Below are positions 39,908 through 53,045 of a DNA stretch of 64,000 nucleotides, one piece after another. The position numbers were made by a program, and so were the translations under genes. A model generated the notes under the pieces. It was given only the letters and a program-made list of their open reading frames with translations. It was not told where the DNA came from and did no database searches. Numbering within the stretch: position 1 is the first letter of the stretch; every line of letters begins with the position of its first letter. The stretch lies in contig NC_092574.1 of NCBI RefSeq assembly GCF_037975245.1, positions 13,357,213 to 13,421,212 of the forward strand, read 5' to 3'. This stretch comes from Apostichopus japonicus (taxonomy: Eukaryota; Echinodermata; Holothuroidea; Aspidochirotida; Stichopodidae).

Positions 39908-40026
39908 GCGTCCATAGCCTAGTGGTTAGGGTGTCCGCGTACAGAGCGGAAGGCCCGTGGTTCGAATCCCGGTGGAGGCTGAAAGTTTTTTCACTGTTCT
40001 TGATTTTCCAACTCATTACGATTTTC

Positions 40027-40027
<1 letters not shown>
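39908..40027 (+). mobile_element. tRNA-derived SINE, family 1, with full tRNA-like head
   Basis: The head folds as a tRNA. The acceptor GCGTCCA pairs at 6 of 7 positions with TGGAGGC. The D-arm holds an A-box (TAGCCTAGTGGTTAGG). The anticodon stem TCCGC/GCGGA is perfect with loop GTACAGA (anticodon ACA). The B-box is GGTTCGAATCC. The T-stem has two mismatches relative to the copy at 27026. The 3' tail AAAGTTTTTTCACTGTTCTT is the same as in that copy. The decayed T-stem and shared tail argue for a SINE, not a working tRNA gene. Confidence 0.82.

Positions 40028-40069
<42 letters not shown>
40028..40069. repeat. (TA)n tail of the SINE
   Basis: A (TA)n run follows directly after the SINE 3' tail, as it does after the copy at 27026. 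Confidence 0.95.
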
Positions 40070-40071
<2 letters not shown>

Positions 40072-40480
40072 ACACAACTTGAACTTGTATTTAACAAGTA
40101 TAGGTTAAACTCGTGTGCGGCTTGTTCTCTATTCTTATGATCAAACATATTATCAAGTTATTATACCCGGGAAGTATACAAAATATTGTAAAAAGTGCAA
40201 TAGACACCACCACCCCCTCCCCCTCTTCAAACGTTTGCAAACAATGATGAAATCTTACATCCCCCAGTAGGAGCCAAATCGTAAATTCATCAAAACATTT
40301 GCTTCCTCCACCGTTACTTCTTTATCAAACATATGTTAATCATGAATAAAATGCAAACACAAATGTTTTGTCTGTGACTTCTTGCAAGGTTCATACTGTC
40401 TTATACACGAGAAAGCGTTTGGACGACAACAACAAGATTGCCAAAAGCAAACATTTGGGTCCTTAGGTTGGCTTTTAAAA

Positions 40481-40518
40481 GAAAGAGAAATACAAGACAG
40501 AAAGAGAAATACAAGACA
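40481..40518. repeat. Two tandem 19-bp units
   Basis: GAAAGAGAAATACAAGACA is repeated twice exactly. Confidence 0.9.
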
Positions 40519-42001
40519 CTACAATTTATTAAGTAAAGCTTTTCAATATCGTTGTCAGAAATAGATGACCAAACCGTAATCTACAACTTGGTATCGATTT
40601 CACTTTTATACGCCAAAACGGACAAGGGAACCAAAAAGCCTCTTGGGCATCGTTTTATCCACATACGCGTAGTAAGGTTACTCTTCTAGGGCACAGGATG
40701 GCACGTCTTAACGTTAATCCTCAAAAAGCGACGGAATGCGGTCCTCGATTACAAACAGAGATTAATTAATATCTGCTGGTATTCATGACCTATACTGTGT
40801 TTTCTAAAGAGTTTCTGTGTTGTTGGGTTATTAGCTAAAGTTTGGTTTATGTAAAAGCAATTAGGTGGGGAATTTGACCCAAAAGGAAGAAGAAGAAGAA
40901 GTAGAAGAAGAAAAGGATGAATAAGAGTTTGAATGACAGTTGACTGCATTCTTTTGTACCTGAGAGAGATCTTGAAAAATAACAAAAGCGTAATGTGAGG
41001 TCTTTGTGGTTTATTGTACCTATATGTTGAGAGCAAAAGTTATACGTTAGGGTTTTGAAATGATTGAGCAATGGCTTGCCATAGACGTGCGCCGGCGGTT
41101 TATCGCCGTCATGGTACAGTATAGTCAGTATTGCGAAGTTCGGAACACTGCAAAGTTCGGACACCCATAAGAACTACACGATTTCACCATGACAACCTAT
41201 ATACAGCAAGAGCCAATTTCACGAAAACCTACGAAGCTACAGTTATTTTCTCTCCAAAATGACCCGTGTGCAAGTAAGTACTTACGTATTTGTCAATGAA
41301 AGGAAGTTATAGTTTTGAGGTGTTTTAAGGCTTAGGTGTCCGAACTTCGCAGTTTCCATGCTACCGTATCATAATTAAAATAGTGTACGTTCAAATAATT
41401 GCCCAGCTCTTTATACAAAATCCCGTCCTCTCGACTGTAAATACGATGTTCAACTCAGCGCATGCGCAGCTGTGCATTACTATCATAACTGGCGCATTAT
41501 TCTAATGTCAAACGACTGTGCAATAAATAAAAGTGCAAACAACTAAATTATATATATGTAATTATCTGTACATAATCATTTTCAGGTAATCTTCAATCAC
41601 CAAAAGCTTATACTTTTAATTTTACAAATTCATCCAATAAAACATAAAATAGCTTCTTCTTGTTTTTTTGGAAAATATACTGATCTGAACTATAGTTTCG
41701 CTTGATTGGATTTAACGAACATAATGAAAGAGAACACCTTTAGCTTTGAAGATAAATAAGGAAGGGAAGGTAATTATCGTGGTTAATGGGCCGTAGTTTA
41801 ATGATTCAGTAATCGGATAAACTTATGGTATGTTGTACAATCAAATATATAGCCAATTAATCATGATAATACCGGAAATTAGGATGATTTATGGAAAACG
41901 GAGAAAACAAAATGGGGAAAGAAAAATCCTTTTCCGAAAATTAAGTTCTCAGTCCTTGGTTTGTCGTTGTTGATGTTCTACTTTCTTAAGCGTTACGTGG
42001 T

Positions 42002-42034
42002 GGGGGTAGGGAGGGAGGTGGGGGTTGGGTTGGG
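42002..42034 (+). other. G-quadruplex-capable motif
   Basis: Six runs of three or more G on the plus strand, separated by one to three bases, meet the usual four-tract rule for an intramolecular G-quadruplex. It lies about 40 bp before a (TA)n tract (42077-42118). Confidence 0.6.
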
Positions 42035-42071
42035 ATATTGTAAGAAAAGTATTGTCGTCTGTTCGTGATGG

Positions 42072-42076
<5 letters not shown>

Positions 42077-42118
<42 letters not shown>
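42077..42118. repeat. (TA)n microsatellite
   Basis: A pure TA run. Confidence 0.95.
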
Positions 42119-42122
<4 letters not shown>

Positions 42123-43589
42123 TTAATTTCAGTTTTCAAAAACAGAGGCACTACAGCATAATGGAGGGTAATGATGATGTATGGTCGTTCAAGCGTGTTA
42201 CACGGTCGCGGCAATTGCGATTATGCAGTCATAAAAGACTGCTGTTATAGGGAAAATAATAAAAATAATTATTCAAATTTCAGTCTCTGTGACATATTTT
42301 CTATGATCCATACCCGTGTCTAAATAATAACTAGCGGTCCGTATGTATTCACAAGTTTGTTTTCTACATCAAAATGAATTTTCTTTAGAGGGGGGGGGGG
42401 GGGGGCTCTTGCCACTCGAGCAAAGAAATGCTCGTATATCAGTCGTGGCTGCTGCTTAGCCAAGCATGACAGCGCCTGAGTATAGGAACATATTGCATAC
42501 TCGTGAATAATTCCATAGTTTGTCCCGGTTCGTCTTGGAATGTAACAGTAAAGTAACTATTTTTGCGAGGTCAATAGTTTTCCCTTGTGGATCTTTTCAT
42601 GTGATATTACCATTTTTTTTTTCCTTCGATGGAAAATTTGTCCATGCATGTGTATTACTGAAACATCCTGTCGTGTAAGAATTAAGAGGCACAGAATCGT
42701 GTTGCATTTCAACCAACAACAACAACCAAAAAAAGAAGAAGAACGAAAAAAGTGACTGATAAAAGACTAATAAGCCCTGTTTTGACAGCTGAGTTGGTAA
42801 GATACCATGGACAAGATCACGTATCGTTAGCACTTTGTGCATAATTCAAAACACGAACTCTAGAAAACCTTTCTTTATCCCCGTTTATCGTCCAAACGTC
42901 TGGGTTCCCTTATTCTTTGGTAAATCGTGCTTAATTCGTCGGTTCTTAAAAATAGTTAAAAACCCTGACTGACAAACAAATCACGCAAATTGCTCTTTAA
43001 GCTCCGAATAATTGGTCACACAGAGAGGAAGACCACCGACGGTACTTTTTAATTGGAGGAAACTAATGACGTCACCAGAGGTAAACCTGTTGGCTCCTCT
43101 GCCGTTATGTTTCTTCTTGTGTTATTTTCCCAAAAGAATCGTGTCACTTATCAGACGGGAAAACTCTTAATGGAAGATACACGGGCGGTTTTGAGGAGAG
43201 GCTTAACTTCATGATGTGTTTGACTGAATCTTTGACGCTGAGTTAACCTCTTTTTGTTTTGGTGTTGGCGACCACATGTTAATTAAGGACATGTATTCGA
43301 ATTTAAGGACCCAAAAACAGATATACCGTACCTATTTTTAGAAGTTTTTTGATACTAACAAATAAATAAGTTAAAAACATCAAGTTGAATCTATTTCCAG
43401 TGACTGTCTTATAGCCAAATAACAGAAAGGATTTGAAGAGAGAGAGAGATAGAGAGAGCGAAAAATAAAAGGTCCAAGGTAAACCACCAGTCTGGCGAAA
43501 TACGAAAAGCAATGTTTCAAAACTTGACATTTTATAATGCTTTTCTTATGACGTTAATTGTTCTTAACATTGAGCCGGCGTGGATTCAT

Positions 43590-43627
43590 GGGTGGGGGTT
43601 TGGATTGGGTTGGGGTTGGGGTGGGGT
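43590..43627 (+). other. G-quadruplex-capable motif
   Basis: Tracts GGG, GGGGG, GGG, GGGG, GGGG and GGGG are spaced by short loops (T, TT, TTTGGATT). The G-rich strand is plus. Confidence 0.6.
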
Positions 43628-45117
43628 GGAATTGTCCACCCCTTTTTCAATCCCCACAAAATGTATGGAGGAACCCCTCCTCCCGCCACATGGGAGTTTG
43701 GCTTCGTTAACCCCACGGCCACATCCCCTCCATGATCCATCTCTGTCGAGCACTTGAAGACTCGCCCCAAATCGCGTGCCGCGCTCTGAGAAAAGTTAAC
43801 TTTCCGTTGCTTGCAAGTGAAGTTCTCTTCTTGTCGCTACAAAATGCAGACAGTAATGAAACGTGATACCATGTTATCTTTATCTAGACCTGAGATGTCC
43901 TTCGCTGCTATGTACATTGTGTTGTGGGTATTGACCGTAGCTTTATGTATGTAGCTTTAGTGTCTAATTACCGACGGTAGCAAACTATGTGTGTATTTTC
44001 TGGGATCGATGGTGGTGTCTAACACTTCTGTTACACCTCATTCGAAACTAGGTTACCGGCATGAGACGTTTCTTTGTGCGCGAGTCTTCACACCCTTTAA
44101 CATTTACAATAGTAACCACACCAGGGAACCTTGTATTATATACAAGGTACTATGGATCTGTCGTAAGTACCAAAAGGTGAAAATATTTGAGCTTTGAAAT
44201 ATTTTATGAAATTTCATGAAAACCATGCATGAAACGTTCTATAATATTTAGAATAAAATGATTAAAATTTCATAGTTATAATTGATTGGTAATTTTGGTG
44301 GAAAATTTTTTGCCAAAAAATGATAACACACGAAGATTATTTGAGGTAACGAGAAATGTATAAACTGTAGTTTATATAGGCAAACGTGATTGTATAATTA
44401 TAATTTATATCAAAATGTCGCCGAGTGTTTAAATGTAGGAAGAATGTATTGACCTTTTTAAAATATATTTTGTAAATAAACTAGTTCAAAAGGAAAGAGG
44501 GTTTATGATAAATTATGATAAATATTTTCTTGTAAGGTCCAATAGACCTTTACATACGAATAGAATTGAGAAAAAAACTCTGTAGTGTGATGACACGCAT
44601 GTTAATCTTCCAGATTTGTGTCGTACCGATGAAAAATATACAATAATGATTTTGTTAATAAAGTTACAGAAAAATAAGATATGTTTTCGAGGTTGAACCT
44701 CTTATAGGAAACATAAAACGTACAACTTATTTAATCTTTATGGAAGGTAGTATTGATTTTAAAAGTTACTCTCCACGACATGTTTATTTCCGCTTTGTAA
44801 TCAAAGCTTTTTTTACTCTTTAAGTTTTGTTATGATATGTTAAAGGGTATCGTTTCAGTGATTTTGATGGTGACGCTAAAACCCTGCAGAGTACATTTAA
44901 CATCAGACAGTTGAAGGCTAACTTAGTTCAACTGTACTATAAAGTACACAGCCATTTACACACTTACAGACTGAAAACTTCTACAGTTATTGAAAGTAAC
45001 TGAATATGTTTCCAACTTACACTTAACAACATAGAAACAAATATAAGTTCAGTTATTTTGAAACAAGAAGTAAGCTTACCCATTTCCTCTGCCATGCATG
45101 ATAGGATCTTGTAAAAC
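43628..45117. other. AT-rich intergenic DNA
   Basis: No coding or RNA feature was recognised. Confidence 0.4.
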
Positions 45118-45718
45118 TCTCTTTTCTCGTCTCCTTCCGCCTCCAGCCCCCTCCCGCCCCTTTCTCGTTCTCTCCCGGCCCCTTCCGTCCTCCCGGGCCT
45201 CCCGGGCCTCTCGGTATCTCCACATCTCTCTAGGTCCCTCTCAGTCCCCCTCGGCCCCTCTCGCACCCTCCCGGTCTCTCTCGGCCCCTTCCGGACCTCT
45301 CGGTATCCCCACGTCTCTCTAGGTCCCTCTCAGTCCCTCTCGGCCCCTCTCGCGCCCTCCCGATATCTCTCGGCCCCTTCCAGCCTACCCGGCCTCTCCT
45401 CGTCTCTCTAGGTCCCTATCAGTCCCTTCCGATCCCCCTCGGTCTCTCTCGGTCCCTTCCGGTCCCTCCACGTCTCTCTAGGTCCCTCTAGGCCCCTCCC
45501 GGCCCTCTCGGTCTCTCTCGACCCATTCCGACCTCCCAGGTCTCTTGTTCTCTCCACGTCCCTCTCGGTCCCTCTCGGTCCCTCTCAGTCCCGAATCGGC
45601 CCTTCTCGACCCCTACCCGTCCCCTCTCCGTCCCTCGGCCCCTTCCGGCCTCCCAGGTCTCTCGGTCTCTCCACGTCTCTCTCAGTCCCCACTGGGCCCC
45701 TCCCGGCCCCTTGCACTA
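45118..45718. repeat. Pyrimidine-rich degenerate satellite, about 600 bp
   Basis: The plus strand is overwhelmingly C/T, built of repeating words such as GGTCTCTC, CGGCCCCTTCCGG, CCTCCCGG, CCACGTCTCTCTAGG and GTCCCTCTC in a loosely periodic order. Frames through it are Pro/Ser/Leu- or Arg/Glu-rich artefacts. A polypurine-polypyrimidine tract this long can form triplex structure. Confidence 0.93.
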
Positions 45719-46394
45719 TACAAGTGCAGCAAAAATGATAACCTTTAGAACCCTCCGCTTAGACCCCCACCTTACACCCACCCCAGACGGGTATCAGTCG
45801 ACATTTGTGCCGAACTCTAGCTACGTTGATTATATTGCAATCTTATAGCAATACATAGACGAACCATTTTTAATTGTGTTTACACTATTTAAAAGTTTAG
45901 AAATCCAAAATTTATTTAGTAAATTTGTTATTTGGACGTGAAATTTAGGTAAATATATTTTTTTGTTGAAGCAACCTGTTTGTGATTTAAGCGTCTGATC
46001 GCTAAATGTGTAATCTTAAACGAATTGTGTTCTACGCCCTCTGTTTGTTGAACTCGCTGTAATTGTTAATTATAACACCGCACGATGTTATGGTTATATC
46101 ATCGTAACAAATTGCAATCGGGAGAATTGAATAGATTTAAATGGCCACCATGAATGGAACGTTTTTACAAACAGACTTTACTAGCGGTTCTGATCGTCCA
46201 AGTAATTCACTGATGTTGGTCTTCACAATGACATGATTAAGAATGCAAGAAAAAATTGAAGGAAAAAAAAAGCTCTGACGTTAACGGTACAATGCTTTTA
46301 TAAGTTTGACCTCGAGTTACCATTTCTTTGCTTTCTGGCATATTTTGGTGGTAATACCGATGACCTTGGATGAACAATAAGCATTAGTCACATA

Positions 46395-46790
46395 ATGACA
46401 CCGGAAATTAAACTAAACATTAGTCACATATCTACACCGGAAATTAAACTAAACATTAGTCACAGATTGACACCGGAAATTAAACTAAGCATGAGTCACA
46501 GAATGACACCGGAAATTAAACTAAGCATGAGTCACAGAATGACACCGGAAATTAAACTAAGCATTAGTCACAACATGACACCGGAAATTAAACTAAGCAT
46601 TAGTCACACATTGACACCGGAAATAAAACTAATCATTAGTGACAGTATGTCACTGGAAATTAAACTAAGCATTAGCGACAGAAAGGACACTGGAAATTAA
46701 GCCATGTAATAACGACAGAATAACACTGCAAATGAAACCACGTGATAGCGACAGAATAACACTGCAAATTAAACCATGTAATATAAATGA
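46395..46790. repeat. 36-bp tandem repeat, about eleven units
   Basis: The unit is built on ACACCGGAAATTAAACTAA followed by GCATTAGTCACA. The first starts fall at 46398 and 46434, exactly 36 bp apart. The first eight or nine units are close to identical and the last ones degenerate (CACTGCAAATTAAACC). Because 36 is divisible by 3, an open frame persists and reads as a 12-residue repeat (TPEIKLSISH-type). No start or splice context supports translation. Confidence 0.95.
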
Positions 46791-48713
46791 AGATGTGGAC
46801 TATGTAGATCAAATCGTTATTTCAAGTAATGAGATTTGCTTCAGCATTGCAAGTTGGTGTAAGAACTGTGGAACATTTTTTTATTTATTTATAACGATAT
46901 CCTTATTCTTTATGCCATAACCACATCCAGCATTTGTCATTGTCTTAACTGAAGAGTACACAACATTGCAGAGCTTTGTGTTATTAGGGTGTTTTACCGT
47001 TGTGTAATGCGGTATATCAAACTTCCAACACGGAACGGTGATCAGGTTTGCCCTTCCCATTCCGTCCCGCAAGTATAAAAAAGTTATGTCCTTTTGTTCA
47101 GTATGAATATTCATATAATGTTGACGTCATTAGTACCGTACGATAAAACAATTGCCTTCATAACATTACACTAGCGTATTGATGTCTTTATCTGTCTTTA
47201 GCACTACTTCAATACAGGATAATACACCAAGTCAAATTAAGGGCTCCTCATGTTCAGTTTAGGCATACTGCCACCACTAAGACATTGTTTGTTCTTGTCA
47301 CCGAGACCAATTCGACATATTATTCTCGGCTTCAATGTTTGAGAATAATTTGGAATAAAATTTAAAAAAAAAACTGCTAACACGGATGCCCCCTCATGCA
47401 GCCTCCTGTAGTAACAATGACAAAACAACCCATAACTCTACTTTACGTCGTTCTTTGAATATTGACCTTTTCGCGTTCCAAAGATAAGATGCCTAATCTA
47501 CTGTATTTATATACACCGACCGGAGCCGTAACGATAACGCTGCACACTTAAAGAGTAATGTTTATTTGTCCACCTCGTTCATCTACGATATAAACTAAGC
47601 TGTCTTGCATTACGTGATTAAAGACATAATCGTCGGTATCAATTGAGTCTCGGTTCTTTATAGGGGCCTTTTGGCCATTGGTCAACAAATGTTACCAGCC
47701 TATAACTATAGTATTAGTCAAAATGATATAACAGTTGTATCAAAATAAGATATCCTCCTTATAGTTTTGTAATCAAGAGGGAGTAGTTAGTAACTCTGGT
47801 TCGATGTATCAACATTTCGTCACCCAAATCTTTTTTCCATATATACGAGTATTAATCATAAATAATTTTGAATTCCAATTCATTACTTGCAATGACACAT
47901 GAATAGACAATCTAATAGGTATACACTGACATGGGGTTATAAGATTGAAAAGCGTCGAAGAAGTCACCAAATTGAACTCGGCAACGGTATTTTTATTTAG
48001 GCTAAGTGTAAACCATACACAGTGTGTATTTTATTGAAGGATTTTGTAGTTGATGAAGTTGATTGCTCAAAAAAAAAATGCTGAAACGTTTCTGTATCAT
48101 TTTTGGAAGGAATCCACATTTCTTATAGCATTTTGTATCGCGAAGATATTAATTTTTCTGACAGTCTGCCAGTGCATCTGGCAACAGTTGAATGTATGAT
48201 ATAATCAGGGTATTTCAGCTGAAAATGTCTCCCCCCCCCCTTTTTTCTTGATAACATTTAAATCATTTATCCACAGGCTAAATAAATATTTGCCCAAAAA
48301 TATGCATTTTTTGATGAAAATTGTTAAATACAGATAATATTATCAGCTGAGCAAGCATATCAAATTAATCAAGTTTCAGTGATTAATCCAACAAGAAGAC
48401 AAATATACTCTGAGTAACTCTTTTGAGGATTATATTAAAGAACAAGCAATATGTCACATTTGATACCATTTTAAAAATATCGTATTGATATGGTAGCATA
48501 CGCATATTAAAAGCCCCAAATGACCTAAACACAAATCACAAAAGTCATATGGTCTCCAAGTCTAGATAGAAGTTCTCACTAGCTAAACGCTAGCCATCAC
48601 TGCATGGATAGCTGACAAATTGACCATTCATGGCAACATCAATTTCCCATATCATGACCATGCAGATTTTTTTTGCTATGAGAGCCTGAAGTTTTCGGCA
48701 CTTGTAAACAAAC
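46791..48713. other. Intergenic DNA
   Basis: No supported feature. A poly-C run lies at 48230-48240. Confidence 0.4.
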
Positions 48714-48857
48714 CTCTTTACTCAATAGTAAACAATTTTCGTCCACTGCTCCTGGGGGACTAGAGTGGTCTAAAATTGCCTCAATTGACCCATTTTTTGC
48801 ACCACATGCATACTTCCATCCATGCTCTTCAACATCCAAGCCGCAGAAAACCAGATC
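48714..48857 (-). CDS. Candidate internal exon, unknown protein
   Basis: A 48-codon phase 0-0 stretch on the minus strand is preceded by a strong acceptor (pyrimidine/A-rich tract ending ATCATTAG at 48858). It is followed by GAG|GTTTGT as a possible donor. The peptide includes LVFCGLDVEEHGWKYACGAK, then SIEAILDHSSPPGAVDENCL, a composition typical of a folded domain and not of random AT-rich DNA. I do not recognise the family. The opposite strand is also open over the same interval, which weakens the call. A possible upstream exon starts at 49303 on the same strand, but its best donor is in the wrong phase. Confidence 0.28.
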
Positions 48858-51112
48858 CTAATGATAATATATAAAACAAAAAGATGTTTTCTTGCTGCTG
48901 CTCTTTGGCAAATTTTCGTGAAATTGGAGAACACTCGGGCGGATTGATATAGACTAGTATATAATAGGAGAATGCCACCATATTGGTATACCCTGAAATC
49001 AGTGACCAAGAAAAACCCAAAACAAGAAAGTAAATAAAAGTAACACGAACAACGAAGGATTAAGAATACATAGCCAAGCAAATCGTAAGCCTTCCCTCCC
49101 TTTTAATTCTATTGATATACGTTGGATAAAAAATGGCAGCATCATCAGTTTGTTAAAGAATGTAAGATAACTGTTTGATACCTACGAAACTAGATTTTCG
49201 TTAACATTGAACAAGTCCTTCTCCGTGGCTTGAATTTACGTAGGATTCTATGTTGCCTCAAAATAGCCTTCAAATCTTCCGATGCTATTCGGTTTACATC
49301 CATCCTTGCGTTATCACATTTTCATGTGGAAACATTTTTGATACATTTGCAAGGAAATCACCGAAGCTTTATCTAAATATTCAAAATGCCTACGGGTAAT
49401 TTTCCTCCAGCGAAACACGCACAGTAATGTTCACGAAGAGGATTTTATGAGAAGAGATGAGAAAGAGAGAGAGAGGGAGAGGGAGCTAAATTTGTGCGAG
49501 ACAAAAGCTGTTTTATGGCCTAGATAATCAATAGATTTATGACGCTGTTTTGCTTCTTAGAAAGTTTGCAGTTCATCACTTCCTATAGCATACTCCCATA
49601 CATGCTCTATATATACTCTTTGTATGTTAGGGCATCGAGGTTTTGGTGAGAATGTTTGCTCAATGGTGTTTTATATTTGAAAGTAGTATACTACCATGTT
49701 AGTAATATTTATAGGACAGTCCACCATAGTTATTTAATCCATTTAAAAAATCGGGATAAAACCTAAAGCTCGAAAGATTACAGATGAATTACTTCCACCT
49801 TATTTTTTTTTACACTTCACTGTGTTGTTTATGTACGGTTGAGCACTAAATATACTGTGATAAGCGAAGCAAAAGGATAGTCTGATTTGTGAAGATTCTT
49901 TTTAGAGATACCTGCGTTGCAAAACTTTGTGTTACTATGACAACATTGTAAATAACAAAGTCAAATACGAAAAGGAACGTTGGAAAAGATTCATCAAGAT
50001 TTAAGAATAGTTGTCAAGTTTCTTTTAAAGCTATACTTACAGTTCCTTGCATTGAGATTCCGTTATTTGTGCCAAATGTTTAAATTCACAGGCTTGCTGA
50101 AGTTGGATACCCATCGTAGCTAATTCTAAGAGGTTTAAAGGAGTCGTACCACAATTAATTTCTCCATTGAGTTACACACTACATTCGTTACTCTCCAAGG
50201 GCGCTGGAGCATAGATAGATGTTTTCGATTGACATGCCCCACCCACCATATATGGTAGCAGGTGGCTTGGGCTATCATAGTATACAGTAAATGTTTACCA
50301 CATCACGACTGTTTCAAGCCGAAGTTTCGCATAGCGTTCCCCCAATCCCATCTGCCAACTCTCGATGCTTCATCTCAACTGTTTCATCCCGGAATTTCTA
50401 CGCCGCCTTAAATCATCTTCAATCATCCAGATTTTTAGACGATAATTATAGTTAATTTCATCCTCTCCAACATCAAAGCATTGAAAAACAATGTCACTTC
50501 ATTAGATGGTCCGTTTGGGACTATTTTCCGGACGATTTACCTTTTTACACTAACTCTAATTGTGGTATGGCACCTACATGAGGTTACAATCAGTTTTTTT
50601 TATCCTTATCCGGGAATGAGTTATGATCCATTCGATTTGGCACTGCACAGAAAATGTTGTGTCCCACAAATTTCAATGTATAATATTGTTGTATTCCATT
50701 ATGCAAAACGTTTTGCGTAATTTTATTTGCGGTTCTCGTTTTTAGTTTTTGGTGGAATCAAAGTAATAACTGATATATTTCTGACTCAGATCCGTTTCTC
50801 CATAAGTCAGATTAACTTCAAAATGGACGCTGTTTAAGACTGCTTGGTTACCAAAATGCCGTGGAGCTTACCTTATCTACTGAGTATAATGTTCAAGATA
50901 ATGATACCATGCACTTGACTCACTTTCATTACGCCAGATTTGTAGTGTGAGTACGATATGTCCCCTTCACGGGTACAAATATGAGTACAATAATCCAAGT
51001 ACTAGTACAAGGTCCTGAGTACGTAAAATAGTATTAGTAAAATGACATGAGTACAAGTATAAGTTGTATATGGTAATTAATTTTTGATGATTACGTGCAT
51101 ATAATGTACAAA

Positions 51113-51521
51113 CAGGGGGGTAGGAAGCTTCCAAAAAGTGGGGGGGGGGGGGGCACAACATCAGATGGGCTCTTTCTCATTCCACAACCACCACTCGTTA
51201 TGCTATAAACCGATTCACACCGGCCATATCACTTAAATATATATGATGTGTTAGTATGCTATCAATACTATTTATTGAGATTGTTTATTGTTAACCGTGC
51301 TACAAAAAGATATGGGATGCCATTCAAAAAAATAGCATGTACAGACTAAAAATAAATAGTTAAAATTAAATATTAAAATTAACAAAGGCTTATAAGATAT
51401 CCAAAAGACAGTTCTTCAACAATGAAGCACATTTTATTTGCCAGTAGGGCATATTTGCTATTTGGGAAAAAAAGTGGGGGGGGGAACACGTGCCCCTAGT
51501 GCCCTCGGCTCCTACCCCCTG
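51113..51521. mobile_element. CAGGGGGTAGGAGCC-type hAT MITE with perfect 8-bp TSD
   Basis: The left end is CAGGGGGGTAGGAAGC and the right end is the inverse of CAGGGGGTAGGAGCC. The target duplication TGTACAAA is perfect (51105-51112 and 51522-51529). Poly-G runs follow both ends internally (51141-51152, 51476-51484). The core is AT-rich and non-coding, 409 bp in total. Confidence 0.9.
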
Positions 51522-52573
51522 TGTACAAACTCATGAGTAAGGGTAAGAATGTACAAGACAATAGGTACTGGTGTACCAGTTTCTACGAGTACCGAGTACT
51601 ACAATGCTGCCATTGCCACAGTCAGTGGTTAATACCACTAGTTATAACATGCAAAAGATAACATGTTTAAACTCACACTGACTTAGTCAAAGTGACAAAA
51701 AAGCTATTATCCAAATTTCCAAGTTTTTTGCTCCGGTTGTAAAAAGAATGTGAGCCCTTACATTTCGGATTCTTTTCAAGTTTTTCTTGGGTCCCTTTTA
51801 CGTATGTAATAAATTTTGTGTGATAATTCTAATCCGCCTCGACGTCTGCAGATAATTGTGAACTATAAACTCCAAAATATCATTTCTTTCAAACGAAAAC
51901 ATGGTTAGATTAAAAATTAACGGACTGTTTTTTAAATTACTGACTGCTTCTGTAGCATTTGACGGTGTGTTTAGGTAACCACATCCCAAGTAATTAAATC
52001 TGAGTTTATCACCCCGTAAAATGTTCGCAGAAATTCAAGCTCCACAACAATTAACTGTCGTAGTATTTATCCAGCATTATAAATTGAACCGGTACAGTGT
52101 GAAATGAATGACAATCCCGTGAAAATTAAAAACCAAAAGTAATCATTTCAAAGGAAAAGTCAGATTTGGCTGGTTTCCAATAAATAGTACATGGAGGCCT
52201 GCATTTGGTTATAAGCCAAGTATAACACTGTGAAATAAGGCGAACTGAAAACAGTTGGGGTCTCAACTAAGCGATGTTTTGTGTGTCACACAAGTAATCA
52301 TATTCAGATTTGTGTCTATTGTACGTATGGGGGTTAGGAGGCATAGTAAAGGAAGAAGGGCACACCGATTTGTAGGAGGGGCATATGGTTGCATTATATA
52401 TCATAACAACAGGAATATACGGTTGGAAATTCATATACGCCAACAAGTCAACAAGTCAAAAGTAATCCACGGATGAACTTAACTTGTGATTTATAAATAC
52501 AGATTTGTCGAGATGTTAAGACAAAACTGGTGGAATTTACCCAATACTCATGACTCGTACAGTGACTACTATT

Positions 52574-53045
52574 CAAGTCCTGTAACACATGTTACGAGCA
52601 CAAAGTAGTAATTACTGATGCATGGTTGTGGGACATGAATAGAATAGTTGTTGTATCAACCATTGAGTGCGAGTTCCGCGATTCTAAAATGAATATATAG
52701 CTAGTTGTTTCAGACTATAAGCATAGGCCTATGGATATACCCGAACATGCATGGCCTTTCTTCGTTCTCGGCATGACTGGAACTGGAATCAAGCGGTACC
52801 GTACCTCCTTTACTTCATCTCGTATATATAGGCATTCTCATCTTCATAGACTCCTTGTCCAGTCGCGCAGTTCTGTGTCTTACATGGGAACAAGTTAACA
52901 CCTTTGCAGTTGTTACAGTGCCACCTGTAACACATGTTACCGTGTTACGAACACAAAGTAGTAATTACTGATGCACGGTTGTGGGACTACTACCTGGTGG
53001 GACATGAACAGTAGTTGCTGTACCAGCTATGAGTATCGGCTGCGT
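52574..53045. repeat. Direct duplication of a block of about 100 bp
   Basis: CCTGTAACACATGTTAC...CACAAAGTAGTAATTACTGATGC...GGTTGTGGGACATGAA occurs at about 52579-52680 and again at about 52925-53045. The second copy carries small insertions (for example CCGTGTTA). This indicates an old local duplication about 345 bp apart. Confidence 0.85.

Noticed and set aside
39908-39980. Functional tRNA gene
   Set aside because: The T-stem has two mismatches. The head is followed by the same 3' tail as a second copy at 27026, which is the signature of a SINE.
44964-45748. Arg/Glu-rich and Pro/Ser-rich open frames
   Set aside because: They are low-complexity readings of the pyrimidine satellite, open on both strands.
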